Assembly: GCA_027483885.1 (NCBI GenBank)
Contig: JAIXTO010000063.1
Location: 1 to 58,779, forward strand
Direction of reading: 5' to 3'
DNA length: 58,779 nucleotides
From: Rhizobiaceae bacterium
GTDB taxonomy: Bacteria > Pseudomonadota > Alphaproteobacteria > Rhizobiales > Rhizobiaceae
The notes under the pieces were generated by a model that did not search any database, was not told the origin of the DNA, and saw nothing but the letters and a program-made list of their open reading frames with translations. Both the position numbers and the translations under genes were made by a program. Below, one piece after another: positions 17,354 through 26,133 of the stretch (its first letter is position 1; every line of letters starts with the position of its first letter).

Positions 17354-17389
17354 GTGCGAAACCGGTCTGCATATGCGACCGGTTTTTTT
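17348..17389 (+). terminator. Attenuator: terminator and competing hairpin after the SAM-II riboswitch
   Basis: ACCGGTC (17361-17367) can pair with GACCGGT (17377-17383), followed by a run of seven T: a classic intrinsic terminator 9 bases before the first possible metZ start. The same CCGGTC can instead pair with GACCGG at 17348-17353, which overlaps the 3' end of the riboswitch. The two folds exclude each other, so ligand state could decide termination. That link is inference. Confidence 0.78.
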
Positions 17390-17409
17390 GTTACGAGATG
17401 GTGACACGC

Positions 17410-18594
17410 ATGAGCAAGACCTGGCGCCCCGCAACCCAACTGGTTCACGAAGGCACGCTGCGCTCGCAGTATGGCGAAACCTCCGAAGCGATCTATCTGA
17501 CGCAAGGGTTCGTCTATGAGAATTCCGCCGCCGCCGAAGCCCGCTTCAAGGGCGAGACGGACGGCTTTATCTATGCCCGTTACGGCAGCCCCACCAACGA
17601 CATGTTCGAAAAGCGCATGATTGCGCTGGAAGGTGCCGAAGATGCGCGCGCCACCGCATCCGGCATGGCAGCGGTCGCCGCCGCCATACTCTGCCAGGTG
17701 AAGGCCGGTGACCATATCGTCGCCGCCCGCGCCCTGTTCGGCTCCTGCCGCTACGTGGTGGAAACGCTTGCACCGAAATACGGCGTCGAATGCACGCTGA
17801 TCGACGGGCGGGATCTCGCCAACTGGGAAGCGGCGATCCGCCCCAACACCAAGGTGATGTTCCTCGAAAGCCCGACCAACCCGACGCTGGAAGTGGTCGA
17901 TATCGCAGGCGTGGCAAAGCTCGCCAACCAGATCGGCGCCAAGGTCGTGGTCGACAACGTGTTTGCGACCCCCCTCTTCCAGAAGCCGCTGGAACTTGGC
18001 GCGCATGTCGTCGTCTATTCCGCCACCAAGCATATCTACGGCCAGGGCCGTTGCCTCGGCGGCGTTATCCTCTCCGACAAGCAGTGGATCGACGAAAACC
18101 TGCACGACTATTTCCGCCACACGGGCCCGGCCATGTCGCCGTTCAATGCCTGGACGCTGCTGAAGGGGCTTGAGACCCTGCCGCTGCGTGTGCGCCAGCA
18201 GACGGAAAGTGCGGCCCGTATCGCCGATTTCCTCGCCGGCGAGCAGAAGGTGGCCAAGGTCATCTATCCCGGCCGCAAGGACCATCCGCAGGCCGATATC
18301 ATCGCCAAGCAGATGACCGGCGGCTCGACGCTGATCTGCATCGAACTGAAGGGCGGCAAGGATGCAGCCTTTGCCCTGCAGGATGCGCTGGAGATCATCA
18401 AGATTTCCAACAATCTCGGCGATGCAAAAAGCCTGATCACCCATCCGGCGACCACGACGCACAAGAACCTCACCGACGAGGCGCGCGCCGAACTGGGCAT
18501 TTCCGGCGGAACCTTGCGCCTCTCCTGCGGCATTGAAGACACCGATGACCTGGTGGACGATCTGACGCGGGCTCTTGCCGCCGTATCGGCGTAA
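17410..18594 (+). CDS. metZ: O-succinylhomoserine sulfhydrylase
   Basis: A PLP enzyme of 394 residues in the Cys/Met metabolism family. It makes homocysteine directly from O-succinylhomoserine (or a similar ester) and sulfide, in the methionine pathway. Family blocks seen are YARYGSPTN, the GMAAVAAAILCQ segment, LESPTNPTLEVVDI, VVDNVFATP and the PLP-Lys motif YSATKHIYGQG. The gene follows a SAM-II riboswitch, as expected for methionine synthesis. I chose the ATG at 17410 (GGTGA lies 5 bases before it); an ATG at 17398 would add four residues but sits directly after the terminator T-run without a ribosome-binding site. Confidence 0.95.
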   Translation: MSKTWRPATQLVHEGTLRSQYGETSEAIYLTQGFVYENSAAAEARFKGETDGFIYARYGSPTNDMFEKRMIALEGAEDARATASGMAAVAAAILCQVKAGDHIVAARALFGSCRYVVETLAPKYGVECTLIDGRDLANWEAAIRPNTKVMFLESPTNPTLEVVDIAGVAKLANQIGAKVVVDNVFATPLFQKPLELGAHVVVYSATKHIYGQGRCLGGVILSDKQWIDENLHDYFRHTGPAMSPFNAWTLLKGLETLPLRVRQQTESAARIADFLAGEQKVAKVIYPGRKDHPQADIIAKQMTGGSTLICIELKGGKDAAFALQDALEIIKISNNLGDAKSLITHPATTTHKNLTDEARAELGISGGTLRLSCGIEDTDDLVDDLTRALAAVSA

Positions 18595-18657
18595 AAATCA
18601 CCGGGACGTTTCGGTCAGGCGCAGTGGAACAGGGTTAATCGCCAGTTCGTGACTGTA

Positions 18658-18692
18658 AGGATGGGTGCATTTCTTGACCTTGCGCCCATCCT
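18658..18692 (+). terminator. Hairpin between metZ and apaG
   Basis: AGGATGGGTGC (18658-18668) pairs with GCGCCCATCCT (18682-18692), 11 bp with one G-T pair and a 13-base loop. There is no T-run. It may terminate metZ transcription or be part of the apaG leader. Confidence 0.4.
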
Positions 18693-18731
18693 GTACGATA
18701 TCCCTCATTGTATAGAGTAAAGGTATCGCGC

Positions 18732-19124
18732 ATGTACCGGGCCCGGACGAAGGATATCGAAGTCGAGGTGGAACCCTATTATCTGGAGGAGCAATCCGAT
18801 CCGGATGACAGCCGCTATGTCTGGGGTTATCGCATCGTCATCTCCAACCACTCCAACCTCACCGTGCGCCTCATCCATCGCTACTGGAACATCACCGACC
18901 AGAACGGGCTGGTGGACGAGGTCGAGGGCCCTGGTGTGGTCGGCGAACAGCCGCGTCTGAAGCCGGGCGACACTTACGAATATTCCTCCGGCTGCCCGCT
19001 CGACACGCCCTCCGGCGTGATGTTCGGCCACTACCAGATGGAAACCGATGAGGGCGAGATTTTCAACGTCGATATTCCCGCGTTTTCGCTGGATAGCCCG
19101 GGGCTGATGCGGGTGCTGAACTGA
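18732..19124 (+). CDS. apaG: ApaG family protein (Co2+/Mg2+ efflux-associated)
   Basis: A 130-residue ApaG protein with a fibronectin III-like beta-sandwich (DUF525). Matching blocks are [38 protein letters not shown] and [20 protein letters not shown]. The family has been linked to Co2+ resistance and Mg2+ efflux in Salmonella, but its molecular role remains unclear. The start at 18732 ([11 protein letters not shown]) fits the family length. The preceding 8-residue extension to 18708 is not conserved-looking. Confidence 0.93.
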   Translation: MYRARTKDIEVEVEPYYLEEQSDPDDSRYVWGYRIVISNHSNLTVRLIHRYWNITDQNGLVDEVEGPGVVGEQPRLKPGDTYEYSSGCPLDTPSGVMFGHYQMETDEGEIFNVDIPAFSLDSPGLMRVLN

Positions 19125-19231
19125 GGCCATGCGGCCTCGTTTGGTTATAGGTGGCGACCAAACCGCTATTTGTCGTTTTGATGAGACAGGCACAGATTTC
19201 CTCGGTCCAGTGGTCTTTGGGAGGAGAACTG

Positions 19232-20815
19232 ATGCGACAGATGATACCGCTGCTGTGCAGCGCCGCGATGATTTTGGCCACCGGCGGTGGCGCAAATGCC
19301 CAGAACGCCAGCAGCTTCAGAGATCAACCACCCGGCACCCCTTGGGCACCTGCTGCGGTTTCCCCTCAAATGGGATGCGAAGCGCTGAGCCGAGCAAGTT
19401 TCGGCGAGATTACCCAGTTGATTGCGCGCCACGTCGCAGAAACCGGCGACGTGCCCGCGCATTGCCATGTGACCGGCTTTATCCGGCCCCAGATCGCCTT
19501 CGAGGTGACGCTTCCGGACAATTGGAACAAGCGGCTCTACATGTTCGGCAATGGCGGATATGCCGGCGAAGATCTGGCCGCCCCTTCACGCGTGGCCACC
19601 CGCAACGCGGCTTTGGCGCGTGGCTTCATGACAGTCCAGCAGAATACCGGCCATGATGCCCGCACATACCAACTCGGCGATTTTGCCGATGGCAATATGG
19701 ATCTTCTGATCGATTACGCCTCACGGGCCGTCCATGTGACCGTGGCTACGGCCAAGGAGATGGCAAGCCGCTTCTATGACAAGACGGCCGCCTATTCCTA
19801 TTGGGATGGTTGCTCGACCGGAGGACGCCAGGGATTGATCGCAGCGCAGCGCTATCCGGCCGATTTCGACGGCATTATCGCGGGCGCACCGGTTCTGAAC
19901 TTCACCGACACGCAGGTGTGGGGCGTCTGGAACGCCCGTGCCCTTCAAAAAGCACCCATTTCCCGGGCACAACTGCCGGTTCTTGCCAAGGCTGTGATGA
20001 ACCAGTGCGACGCGCTGGATGGGGCATCCGACGGGTTGATCACCGATCCCCGTCAATGCAAGTTCGACCCGCGCAAAGACCTGCCGATCTGCGCGGCAGG
20101 AGAAGGTGGCGACCAGTGCTTCACCGAAGCGCAGGCGCAGGCCTTGCAAACCATTGCCGATGGCGTGCAGATTGGCGGAAAGACGGTCTTTCCAGGCGTT
20201 CCCTGGGGTGTCGAGGGACTGGACCCAAAGGGGGAAAGCGGCTGGAACCTGTGGATCGTGTCGCAAGACGGCCCCAGCCGGCAATTGGCCTATGGCGAAA
20301 CCTTCCTCCAAAACATGGCCATGCTGCCAGCGTCCGGCAAGAATATCGACTGGAAAACCTTCGACTTCGACGCCAAGTATCCGCAGATCAAGGCCATTCG
20401 ACAGATCCTTGATGCCACCGATCCAGACCTTTCGGCCTTTGCGACACGTGGTGGACGCATGATCACCTATTTCGGATGGGCAGACCCTGCCCTCAACCCG
20501 ATGATGGGGGTGAATTATTATGAGGCCGTGCGCAAGACGATGGGCAAGGAGAAGACCGAAGACTTCTATCGGCTTTTCATGGTCCCAGGCATGAACCACT
20601 GCCGGATGGGCTACGGGCCCGATACTTTCGATGCCCTGACGCCACTGATGAACTGGGTGGAGCGCGGCACGCCGCCCCAACAGATCCTGGCAAGCCAGAT
20701 GGACGGCTCGAAGATCGTCCGGGAGAGGCCACTATGCCCTTATCCGCAGATGGCAAAATACAGGGGCAGCGGCGATCTCAACCAGGCACAAAGCTTTGAA
20801 TGTGCCAGCCCTTGA
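19232..20815 (+). CDS. Secreted tannase / feruloyl esterase family hydrolase
   Basis: A 527-residue exported alpha/beta-hydrolase of the tannase/feruloyl esterase family, enzymes that split ester bonds of plant phenolics. A signal peptide ends at about residue 24 (GGGANAQ). The nucleophile motif is GCSTGGRQG (Ser), with later Asp (TYFGWADPALNP) and His (GMNHCRMG) completing the triad. Paired Cys residues fit the family disulphides (one CDALDGASDGLI Ca-binding segment is also typical). The start is fixed by a strong GGAGGAG ribosome-binding site. It sits between apaG and hslO, a region otherwise made of housekeeping genes, so it looks like an insertion. Substrate unknown. Confidence 0.87.
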   Translation: MRQMIPLLCSAAMILATGGGANAQNASSFRDQPPGTPWAPAAVSPQMGCEALSRASFGEITQLIARHVAETGDVPAHCHVTGFIRPQIAFEVTLPDNWNKRLYMFGNGGYAGEDLAAPSRVATRNAALARGFMTVQQNTGHDARTYQLGDFADGNMDLLIDYASRAVHVTVATAKEMASRFYDKTAAYSYWDGCSTGGRQGLIAAQRYPADFDGIIAGAPVLNFTDTQVWGVWNARALQKAPISRAQLPVLAKAVMNQCDALDGASDGLITDPRQCKFDPRKDLPICAAGEGGDQCFTEAQAQALQTIADGVQIGGKTVFPGVPWGVEGLDPKGESGWNLWIVSQDGPSRQLAYGETFLQNMAMLPASGKNIDWKTFDFDAKYPQIKAIRQILDATDPDLSAFATRGGRMITYFGWADPALNPMMGVNYYEAVRKTMGKEKTEDFYRLFMVPGMNHCRMGYGPDTFDALTPLMNWVERGTPPQQILASQMDGSKIVRERPLCPYPQMAKYRGSGDLNQAQSFECASP

Positions 20816-20830
20816 GCCAAGGCGAGCGAT

Positions 20831-20869
20831 GCCGTTCCCGTTTACGATATCACCGTAAACGGGAACGGC
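20831..20869. terminator. Perfect 16-bp inverted repeat between convergent genes
   Basis: GCCGTTCCCGTTTACG (20831-20846) is perfectly complementary to 20854-20869, with a 7-base loop. It lies between the stop of the tannase gene and the stop of hslO, which converge. There is no long T-run on either side. It is best read as a bidirectional terminator. Confidence 0.6.
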
Positions 20870-20899
20870 TCCTGAATTGCCAGACGTCACACGCCCTGA

Positions 20900-21889
20900 T
20901 CAGGCCGGCGTGAATTCGCTCGGCGCATAGCGATAGGTGGTCGAGCAGAATTCGCAGGTGACCGAAATCTCGCCGTCTTCCTCGCTCGCCGTGATTTCCT
21001 CGGCGGTGAAGCCGGAGAGGACGCCCTTGATCTTGTCACGCGAACAGCTGCAGCGATCGAGAACCGCCTGCGGTTCGAAGATGCGCACGCCGCGTTCGTG
21101 GAACAGCCGGTACAGCAACCGCTCGATGCCGACGAGCGGATCGGTGAGTTCATCGGTATCGACCGTCTGCACCAGCGTGCTGGCTTCGGCCCAGACATCG
21201 TCAGAGGCAAGGTCGATGTCGCGCTCGTCGCCATCGCCGCCATGCAGGTCGGGCTGGCGCATGCGCTCCGGTGCCTGCGGCAGGAACTGGGCAAGGACGC
21301 CGCCGGCCCGCCAGTTGTGGCGGGGTTTGCCCGCCTCATCACGGTCGATCAGTTCGGCCACACCGAGGCGCACCTTGGTCGGGATCTGCTCCGACTGGCG
21401 GAAATAGACGCCGGCGATTTCCTCAAGCGACGAACCGTCGAGCGGCACGATGCCCTGGTAAGGATGCATGCCCTGACCCTGGTCGATGGTGAAGGCGAGA
21501 AAGCCCTGGCCGAGCAGCTCGGCCGGAGAGACCCGTCCGGCATCGACCGCCGCTTTCAGCGCATCCTCATCGAAGCGGGCATAGGCGCGCATGCTTTCGG
21601 GGCTTGAGAAATCGGCCACCAGCAGATCCACCGGACCATCGCCCTTGGTCTGCACGGTAAAGCGCCCGTCGAACTTCAGCGAGGTGCCGATCAGGGCGGT
21701 CAGCACAATGGCTTCCGCCAGAAGCCGCGCGACCGGCGCCGGATAATCGTGGCGGGCAAGAATGGTGTTCAGGAGCGGCCCGATCTGCACGGCACGGCCG
21801 CGCACGTCCAGCTCCTCTACCTGAAAGGGAACAACGCGGTCATCGCCCGCCAGATTGAGATCGCTGAGGCCCACTACAGCTTCTGCCAT
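20900..21889 (-). CDS. hslO: Hsp33 redox-regulated chaperone
   Basis: A 329-residue Hsp33 protein, a holdase chaperone switched on by oxidation and unfolding. The C-terminal zinc/redox switch is complete: CSC (RCSCSRD) and CEFC, matching the CxC-CxxC pattern, spaced about 30 residues. The N-terminal domain has TVQTKGDGPVDLLVADF and GFLAFTIDQGQGMHPYQGIV, as in the family. GGAGT lies 6 bases before the ATG. It follows argD-argF on the same strand (227-base gap), an order that I recall from other Rhizobiaceae; the large gap leaves room for its own promoter. Confidence 0.95.
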   Translation of the reverse strand: MAEAVVGLSDLNLAGDDRVVPFQVEELDVRGRAVQIGPLLNTILARHDYPAPVARLLAEAIVLTALIGTSLKFDGRFTVQTKGDGPVDLLVADFSSPESMRAYARFDEDALKAAVDAGRVSPAELLGQGFLAFTIDQGQGMHPYQGIVPLDGSSLEEIAGVYFRQSEQIPTKVRLGVAELIDRDEAGKPRHNWRAGGVLAQFLPQAPERMRQPDLHGGDGDERDIDLASDDVWAEASTLVQTVDTDELTDPLVGIERLLYRLFHERGVRIFEPQAVLDRCSCSRDKIKGVLSGFTAEEITASEEDGEISVTCEFCSTTYRYAPSEFTPA

Positions 21890-22116
21890 GACTTAACTCC
21901 TTCACGCCGATGCCACTCACTTCGCACATAAGGCGGCCGAGCGGAACCGCTGACCGGGCAAAGAGGCCGACGATGTGTCTTGAAGCGACCGGACAGGCGG
22001 TGCTGACCGGAGCGCGATTGGAAAGCCGACAGATGGGGTGGCGTGACCGTCAAATCAAGCCATACGAACCTCTTCGCATGGCCCGCGCCGACAGCGCCTG
22101 CCGGACGCAAAAACGA

Positions 22117-23034
22117 TCAGACGGCGTCAAAGCACCAAGCAAGGATCGACTTCTGCGCATGCAGGCGGTTTTCCGCCTCGTCGAACACGACGGACTGCGG
22201 ACCGTCGATCACCTCGTCGGTCACCTCTTCGCCGCGATGGGCCGGCAGGCAGTGCATGAACAGTGCGTCGGCATTGGCGCGCTGCATCAGCTGGCTGTTG
22301 ACCTGGTATGGCTGGAAGACATTGTGGCCGCGCGCCTTATGTTCCTGGTTCATCGAGATCCAGGTATCGGTCACCACCATGTCGGCGCCATCGACGGCAC
22401 GTTCGGCATCATGGAACAGCTTGACGTCGCCGCCATTGTTGCGCGCCCAGTTGAGGTATTTGTCGGAGGGTTCAGATCCGAGCGGCACAGCCATGTTCAT
22501 CTGGTAGCCGAAACGGGCCGCGCCTTCCACGAAGGAATGCAGCACGTTGTTGCCATCGCCTGTCCAGGCGAAGGTCTTGCCCGCCACCGGCCCGCGATGT
22601 TCTTCGAAGGTCAGAAGGTCGGCCATGATCTGGCAGGGATGCGTTTCGTCGGTGAGACCGTTGATCACAGGCACCGTCGCGTGCTCTGCAAGCTCCAGCA
22701 GGCGCGTATGGTCAGTCGTGCGGATCATGATGGCATCGACATAACGCGACAGAACCTTGGCGGTGTCGCCAATGGTTTCGGCACGCCCGAGCTGCATTTC
22801 CGTGCCCGACAAAAACAGCGTCTCGCCGCCCAGCTGGCGCATGCCGACATCAAACGAGACGCGGGTGCGCGTAGAGGGTTTTTCGAAGATCATCGCCAGC
22901 ATCTTGCCAGCCAGCGGCTTGTCCGCCGTGCCGGCCTTGGTGGCCTGCTTGCGGGTGCGGGCGTCATCGAGAATGGTACGCAACTCCCCGGACGAAACGG
23001 CCGAGAGATCGAGAAAATGCTTAGGTGATGCCAT
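22117..23034 (-). CDS. argF: Ornithine carbamoyltransferase
   Basis: A 305-residue enzyme that joins ornithine and carbamoyl phosphate to citrulline in arginine synthesis. Carbamoyl-phosphate site [15 protein letters not shown], the [14 protein letters not shown] block and the ornithine-binding/catalytic [12 protein letters not shown] loop are all present. The start at 23034 ([10 protein letters not shown]) matches family N-termini; an ATG four codons earlier (23046) is possible. It lies 53 bases downstream of argD on the same strand, so the two form an arginine operon. Confidence 0.95.
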   Translation of the reverse strand: MASPKHFLDLSAVSSGELRTILDDARTRKQATKAGTADKPLAGKMLAMIFEKPSTRTRVSFDVGMRQLGGETLFLSGTEMQLGRAETIGDTAKVLSRYVDAIMIRTTDHTRLLELAEHATVPVINGLTDETHPCQIMADLLTFEEHRGPVAGKTFAWTGDGNNVLHSFVEGAARFGYQMNMAVPLGSEPSDKYLNWARNNGGDVKLFHDAERAVDGADMVVTDTWISMNQEHKARGHNVFQPYQVNSQLMQRANADALFMHCLPAHRGEEVTDEVIDGPQSVVFDEAENRLHAQKSILAWCFDAV

Positions 23035-23087
23035 GGTCCAATCCATCGGGGCGCCGTCCGGCGGCCCTTGCGTTACGAAAGAGCCCG

Positions 23088-24284
23088 TCAGGCCGTTTTC
23101 TTCAACTGTTCGCGGCTGAGCTTTTCGGCCGCACGCTCGATGCGCGCAATGCCCTCGCGGGCTTCTTCCGCCGTCACCACCAGCGGCGGCAGCAGACGAA
23201 TGACGTTATCACCGGCGGGAACACCCAACAGATGTTCCTCGCGCATGGCCAGTACCAGTTCGCCGGCGGGCACGCGCGCCTTGACACCGAGCATCAGGCC
23301 TTCGCCCCGGATTTCCTCGATCACATCGGGGAAACGGTCCTTCAGCGAGGCAAGGCCCTGGCGGAAGACCAGCGCCACATCGCGCACATTGTCGAGGAAA
23401 CCATCGGCCAGCACCACGTCGAGCACGGCATTGCCGACAGACATGGCGAGCGGATTGCCACCATAGGTCGTGCCGTGAATACCGGGCTTCATGCCGGATG
23501 CGGCCTCGGCGGTCGCAAGGCAGGCGCCGAAGGGAAAGCCGCCGCCGATGCCCTTGGCAACGGCCATGATATCGGGCGTGATGCCGGTTGCCTCATAGGC
23601 AAAGAACTTGCCGGTACGGCCGACACCAGTCTGCACCTCGTCGAACATCAGCAAAATGCCGTTGTCGTCGCAGATCTGGCGCAGTTCGCGCAGGAATTCC
23701 TTCGAGACAACGCGAATGCCACCTTCGCCCTGGATCGGCTCGATCAACAGCGCTGCGGTGTTTTCGGTGATCGCTGCCTTCAGCGCGTCCATGTCGTTGA
23801 ACGGCACCTGATCGAAACCTTGCGCCTTCGGCCCAAAGCCTTCCATGTATTTTTCCTGGCCGCCGGCGGCAATCGTCGCGATCGTGCGGCCATGGAAGGC
23901 GCCTTCGAAGGTGATGATGTGGAATTTTTCCGGGTGGCCCTTGGAGTAATGGTAACGACGGGCCGTCTTGATGGCACATTCCAGCGCTTCCGCACCCGAG
24001 TTGGTGAAGAACACCTTGTCGGCAAAGGTCGCCTCGGTCAGGCGGCGGGCAAGCCGCTCCTGATCGGGGATCTCGTAGAGGTTGGACAGGTGCCAGACCT
24101 TGTCGGCCTGGTCCTTCAGCGCCTCGACCAGATGCGGATTGGAATGGCCGCAGGAGGTGACGGCAACGCCTGCGCCGAAATCGAGATATCGCTCGCCCGT
24201 TTCCGTCACGAGCCAGACGCCCTCGCCGCGCACGAAACGCAGCGGAGCCCGTGCAAAGGTGTCGAAAAGTGCGGCTTCAGCCAT
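23088..24284 (-). CDS. argD: Acetylornithine aminotransferase
   Basis: A 398-residue class III PLP aminotransferase of arginine (and possibly lysine) synthesis. It shows [29 protein letters not shown], the [11 protein letters not shown] and [15 protein letters not shown] blocks, and the PLP-Lys in [18 protein letters not shown] lies 10 bases before the ATG at 24284. It is the first gene of argD-argF. The 427-base region upstream is shared with the divergent gcrA gene. Confidence 0.95.
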   Translation of the reverse strand: MAEAALFDTFARAPLRFVRGEGVWLVTETGERYLDFGAGVAVTSCGHSNPHLVEALKDQADKVWHLSNLYEIPDQERLARRLTEATFADKVFFTNSGAEALECAIKTARRYHYSKGHPEKFHIITFEGAFHGRTIATIAAGGQEKYMEGFGPKAQGFDQVPFNDMDALKAAITENTAALLIEPIQGEGGIRVVSKEFLRELRQICDDNGILLMFDEVQTGVGRTGKFFAYEATGITPDIMAVAKGIGGGFPFGACLATAEAASGMKPGIHGTTYGGNPLAMSVGNAVLDVVLADGFLDNVRDVALVFRQGLASLKDRFPDVIEEIRGEGLMLGVKARVPAGELVLAMREEHLLGVPAGDNVIRLLPPLVVTAEEAREGIARIERAAEKLSREQLKKTA

Positions 24285-24488
24285 GGCGACATCACTCCTT
24301 GGGCAACGATAATCCCTTGTGGCGGCACGGCCGCCGGAATTCAAACCAGAAACTAAAAATGCCGCCTGAAGCGGCGGCTGGCGCACTATCTGCATTTCAG
24401 GATCAACTGTCAACAAATCGCTTGAATTTCAGGGGATTTCCGTTGCGTGAGGCAGGCTTGCGCGAAGCTTTTGCGCTGTGACAAAAAA

Positions 24489-24679
24489 GACTCGCCTTAA
24501 AAGCAAGTTGGGGAAAACCCACAAATCGATTCGCCGCGATTCCGCCGACTCTTGTCAGGGAGTCCCGGGGTCGATAGGTTAAAGATCAATTACTAGACTG
24601 CATGCGGCGGAACTAGTCACCAAGCACATAGATATGGTATGTCCGGCTGGAAATCTTCCCGCCGGAGGGTGAGCGATTC
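24489..24679. promoter_or_regulatory. Cluster of six GANTC (CcrM) sites upstream of gcrA
   Basis: GANTC occurs at 24489-24493, 24528-24532, 24538-24542, 24547-24551, 24560-24564 and 24675-24679. Five lie within 76 bases. CcrM methylates GANTC in alphaproteobacteria, and GcrA is known to act with sigma-70 at promoters carrying methylated GANTC. The sites therefore could time or autoregulate gcrA. The count is direct; the role is inference. Confidence 0.7.
24579..24593. promoter_or_regulatory. CtrA-like site (TTAA-N7-TTAC) upstream of gcrA
   Basis: TTAA at 24579-24582 and TTAC at 24590-24593 are separated by seven bases. The CtrA consensus is TTAA-N7-TTAA, so one base differs. In Caulobacter CtrA and GcrA control each other; the site lies about 120 bases before the gcrA start. 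Confidence 0.45.
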
Positions 24680-24711
24680 TGTCCGCACAGGCCCCAAGGC
24701 GGAGAGACGGC

Positions 24712-25263
24712 ATGAACTGGACGGACGAGCGCGTCGAGAGACTAAAGCGGCTTTGGGCCGAAGGCCTGAGCGCAAGCCAGATCGCAACACAGCTGGGCGG
24801 CGTCAGCCGCAACGCCGTGATCGGCAAGGTACACCGCCTCAACCTGCCGGGCCGGGTCAAGGCCGGCGGCACGCAGGCAACGGCCCGCACCGCGCCCAAG
24901 CGCACCACCTCTGCTCCGCGCGCACCGAACTTTGCGGCCCGCACCACAACCAATCCTACCCTGACCACACCCCATACGGTCGGTGTTGCAGCGGTGGCAC
25001 GGGAAGTTGAGACCGTACAGCCGACGGAATTCCGCGCGCCGAGCAATGTCGTGGTCCCGATGTCGCGCAAGCTTTCGCTGACGGATCTGACGGAACGCAC
25101 CTGCAAGTGGCCGATGGGCGATCCCCTGAAGGACGACTTCCACTTCTGCGGTTCGGATTCTGCTGATACCTCGCCCTACTGCAAATATCACGCTCGCCTC
25201 GCCTACCAGCCGGTGAACGAGCGTCGTAAGGCCGCGAACATCTCGGCTGCCGCCCGCGCCTGA
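24712..25263 (+). CDS. gcrA: GcrA cell cycle regulator
   Basis: A 183-residue GcrA protein, the alphaproteobacterial cell-cycle regulator that binds sigma-70 and promoters with methylated GANTC. The N-terminal HTH block is typical: MNWTDERVERLKRLWAEGLS, then QLGGVSRNAVIGKVHRLNLPGR. A Pro/Ala/Thr-rich linker (about residues 50-105) leads to the sigma-binding C-terminal domain with its conserved Cys and His residues (RTCKWPMGDP, FHFCG, PYCKYH). Position beside the arg and pho operons matches other Rhizobiaceae as I recall. The region upstream carries six GANTC sites. A strong terminator follows. Confidence 0.95.
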   Translation: MNWTDERVERLKRLWAEGLSASQIATQLGGVSRNAVIGKVHRLNLPGRVKAGGTQATARTAPKRTTSAPRAPNFAARTTTNPTLTTPHTVGVAAVAREVETVQPTEFRAPSNVVVPMSRKLSLTDLTERTCKWPMGDPLKDDFHFCGSDSADTSPYCKYHARLAYQPVNERRKAANISAAARA

Positions 25264-25296
25264 TATCTTTTCGAGCGCTTGCCGCTCGGCACTCTG

Positions 25297-25323
25297 AAAA
25301 CGGGCCTCGCGCCCGTTTTTTTT
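25297..25323. terminator. Intrinsic terminator after gcrA
   Basis: AAAACGGGC (25297-25305) pairs with GCCCGTTTT (25311-25319) around a 5-base loop and runs into T's to 25323. The A-run on the other side means it may also stop phoB transcription from the opposite strand. Confidence 0.85.
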
Positions 25324-25423
25324 GTGCCTGGAGACACCCTCAAAAAAGCCGACAAAAAGAACGCCCGGAAGCAGGAGCCGCCGGGCGTCAAAACCGTGTT
25401 TCATCAGAAGTGACGAACGCGCG

Positions 25424-26107
25424 TCAGGCTTCCATCGAATATCCGGCGCCGCGCACGGTGCGGATCACATCCTGCATGTTGGAAAAGTTGAGTGCCTTGC
25501 GCAGGCGCCCGACATGCACGTCGACTGTGCGTTCATCCACGTAGATATCATGGCCCCAGACACCATCGAGCAGCTGCGAGCGCGAATAGACGCGGCCCGG
25601 CGAGGCCATCAGAAATTCCAGCAGGCGGAATTCCGTCGGCCCAAGCCGCACTTCGCGGCTTTTGCGGTGAACGCGGTGTGTCTCGCGGTCCAGCTCGATA
25701 TCACCGCAGCGCAGAACGCTGGAGAGAACCTCCGGGCGGGCACGCCGCAGCATGGCCTTTACCCGCGCCATCAGTTCCGGCGTCGAGAACGGTTTGACGA
25801 CGTAATCGTCGGCACCGGTGGCAAGGCCCCGCACCCGTTCGCTTTCCTCACCGCGTGCCGTCAGCATGATGATCGGCAGCCGTTCGGTTTCCGGACGCAT
25901 GCGTAAGCGCCGGCAAAGCTCGATGCCCGATACGCCCGGCAGCATCCAGTCGAGGATCAGAAGATCCGGCAACCGTTCCTGGAGGCGGATCTCCGCCTCG
26001 TCTCCGCGCAGGATCGTCTCGACCTCGTAGCCTTCGGCCTCGAGATTATAGCGCAGGAGGACGCTGAGAGCTTCCTCGTCCTCCACAACCGCAATTTTGG
26101 GCAGCAT
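25424..26107 (-). CDS. phoB: Phosphate regulon response regulator PhoB
   Basis: A 227-residue OmpR-family response regulator. The receiver domain has EDE near residue 10, phosphoacceptor Asp in LLILDWMLPG (about 54), the Thr in MLTARG and Lys in VVKPFS. The winged-helix DNA-binding domain ends with VWGHDIYVDERTVDVHVGRLRK, the recognition helix typical of PhoB. It binds Pho boxes under phosphate starvation. It is the last gene of the phoR-pstSCAB-phoU-phoB cluster, 26 bases after phoU. This distance from its sensor phoR (first gene) is the usual rhizobial order. Confidence 0.96.
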   Translation of the reverse strand: MLPKIAVVEDEEALSVLLRYNLEAEGYEVETILRGDEAEIRLQERLPDLLILDWMLPGVSGIELCRRLRMRPETERLPIIMLTARGEESERVRGLATGADDYVVKPFSTPELMARVKAMLRRARPEVLSSVLRCGDIELDRETHRVHRKSREVRLGPTEFRLLEFLMASPGRVYSRSQLLDGVWGHDIYVDERTVDVHVGRLRKALNFSNMQDVIRTVRGAGYSMEA

Positions 26108-26133
26108 GGTTCAGGCACTCCGTCAGTATGGCC

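Larger units (their letters stand above)
24285..24711. promoter_or_regulatory. argD-gcrA divergent intergenic region
   Basis: I see no gene in these 427 bases. The argD-proximal part has a GCCGC-ctgaa-GCGGC hairpin at 24362-24376. The gcrA-proximal part is unusually rich in GANTC methylation sites and holds a CtrA-like half-site pair (listed separately). No obvious terminator or RNA gene was found. Confidence 0.6.

Noticed and set aside
21890-22116. Possible small gene between hslO and argF
   Set aside because: Open frames there have no protein-like pattern or start site.
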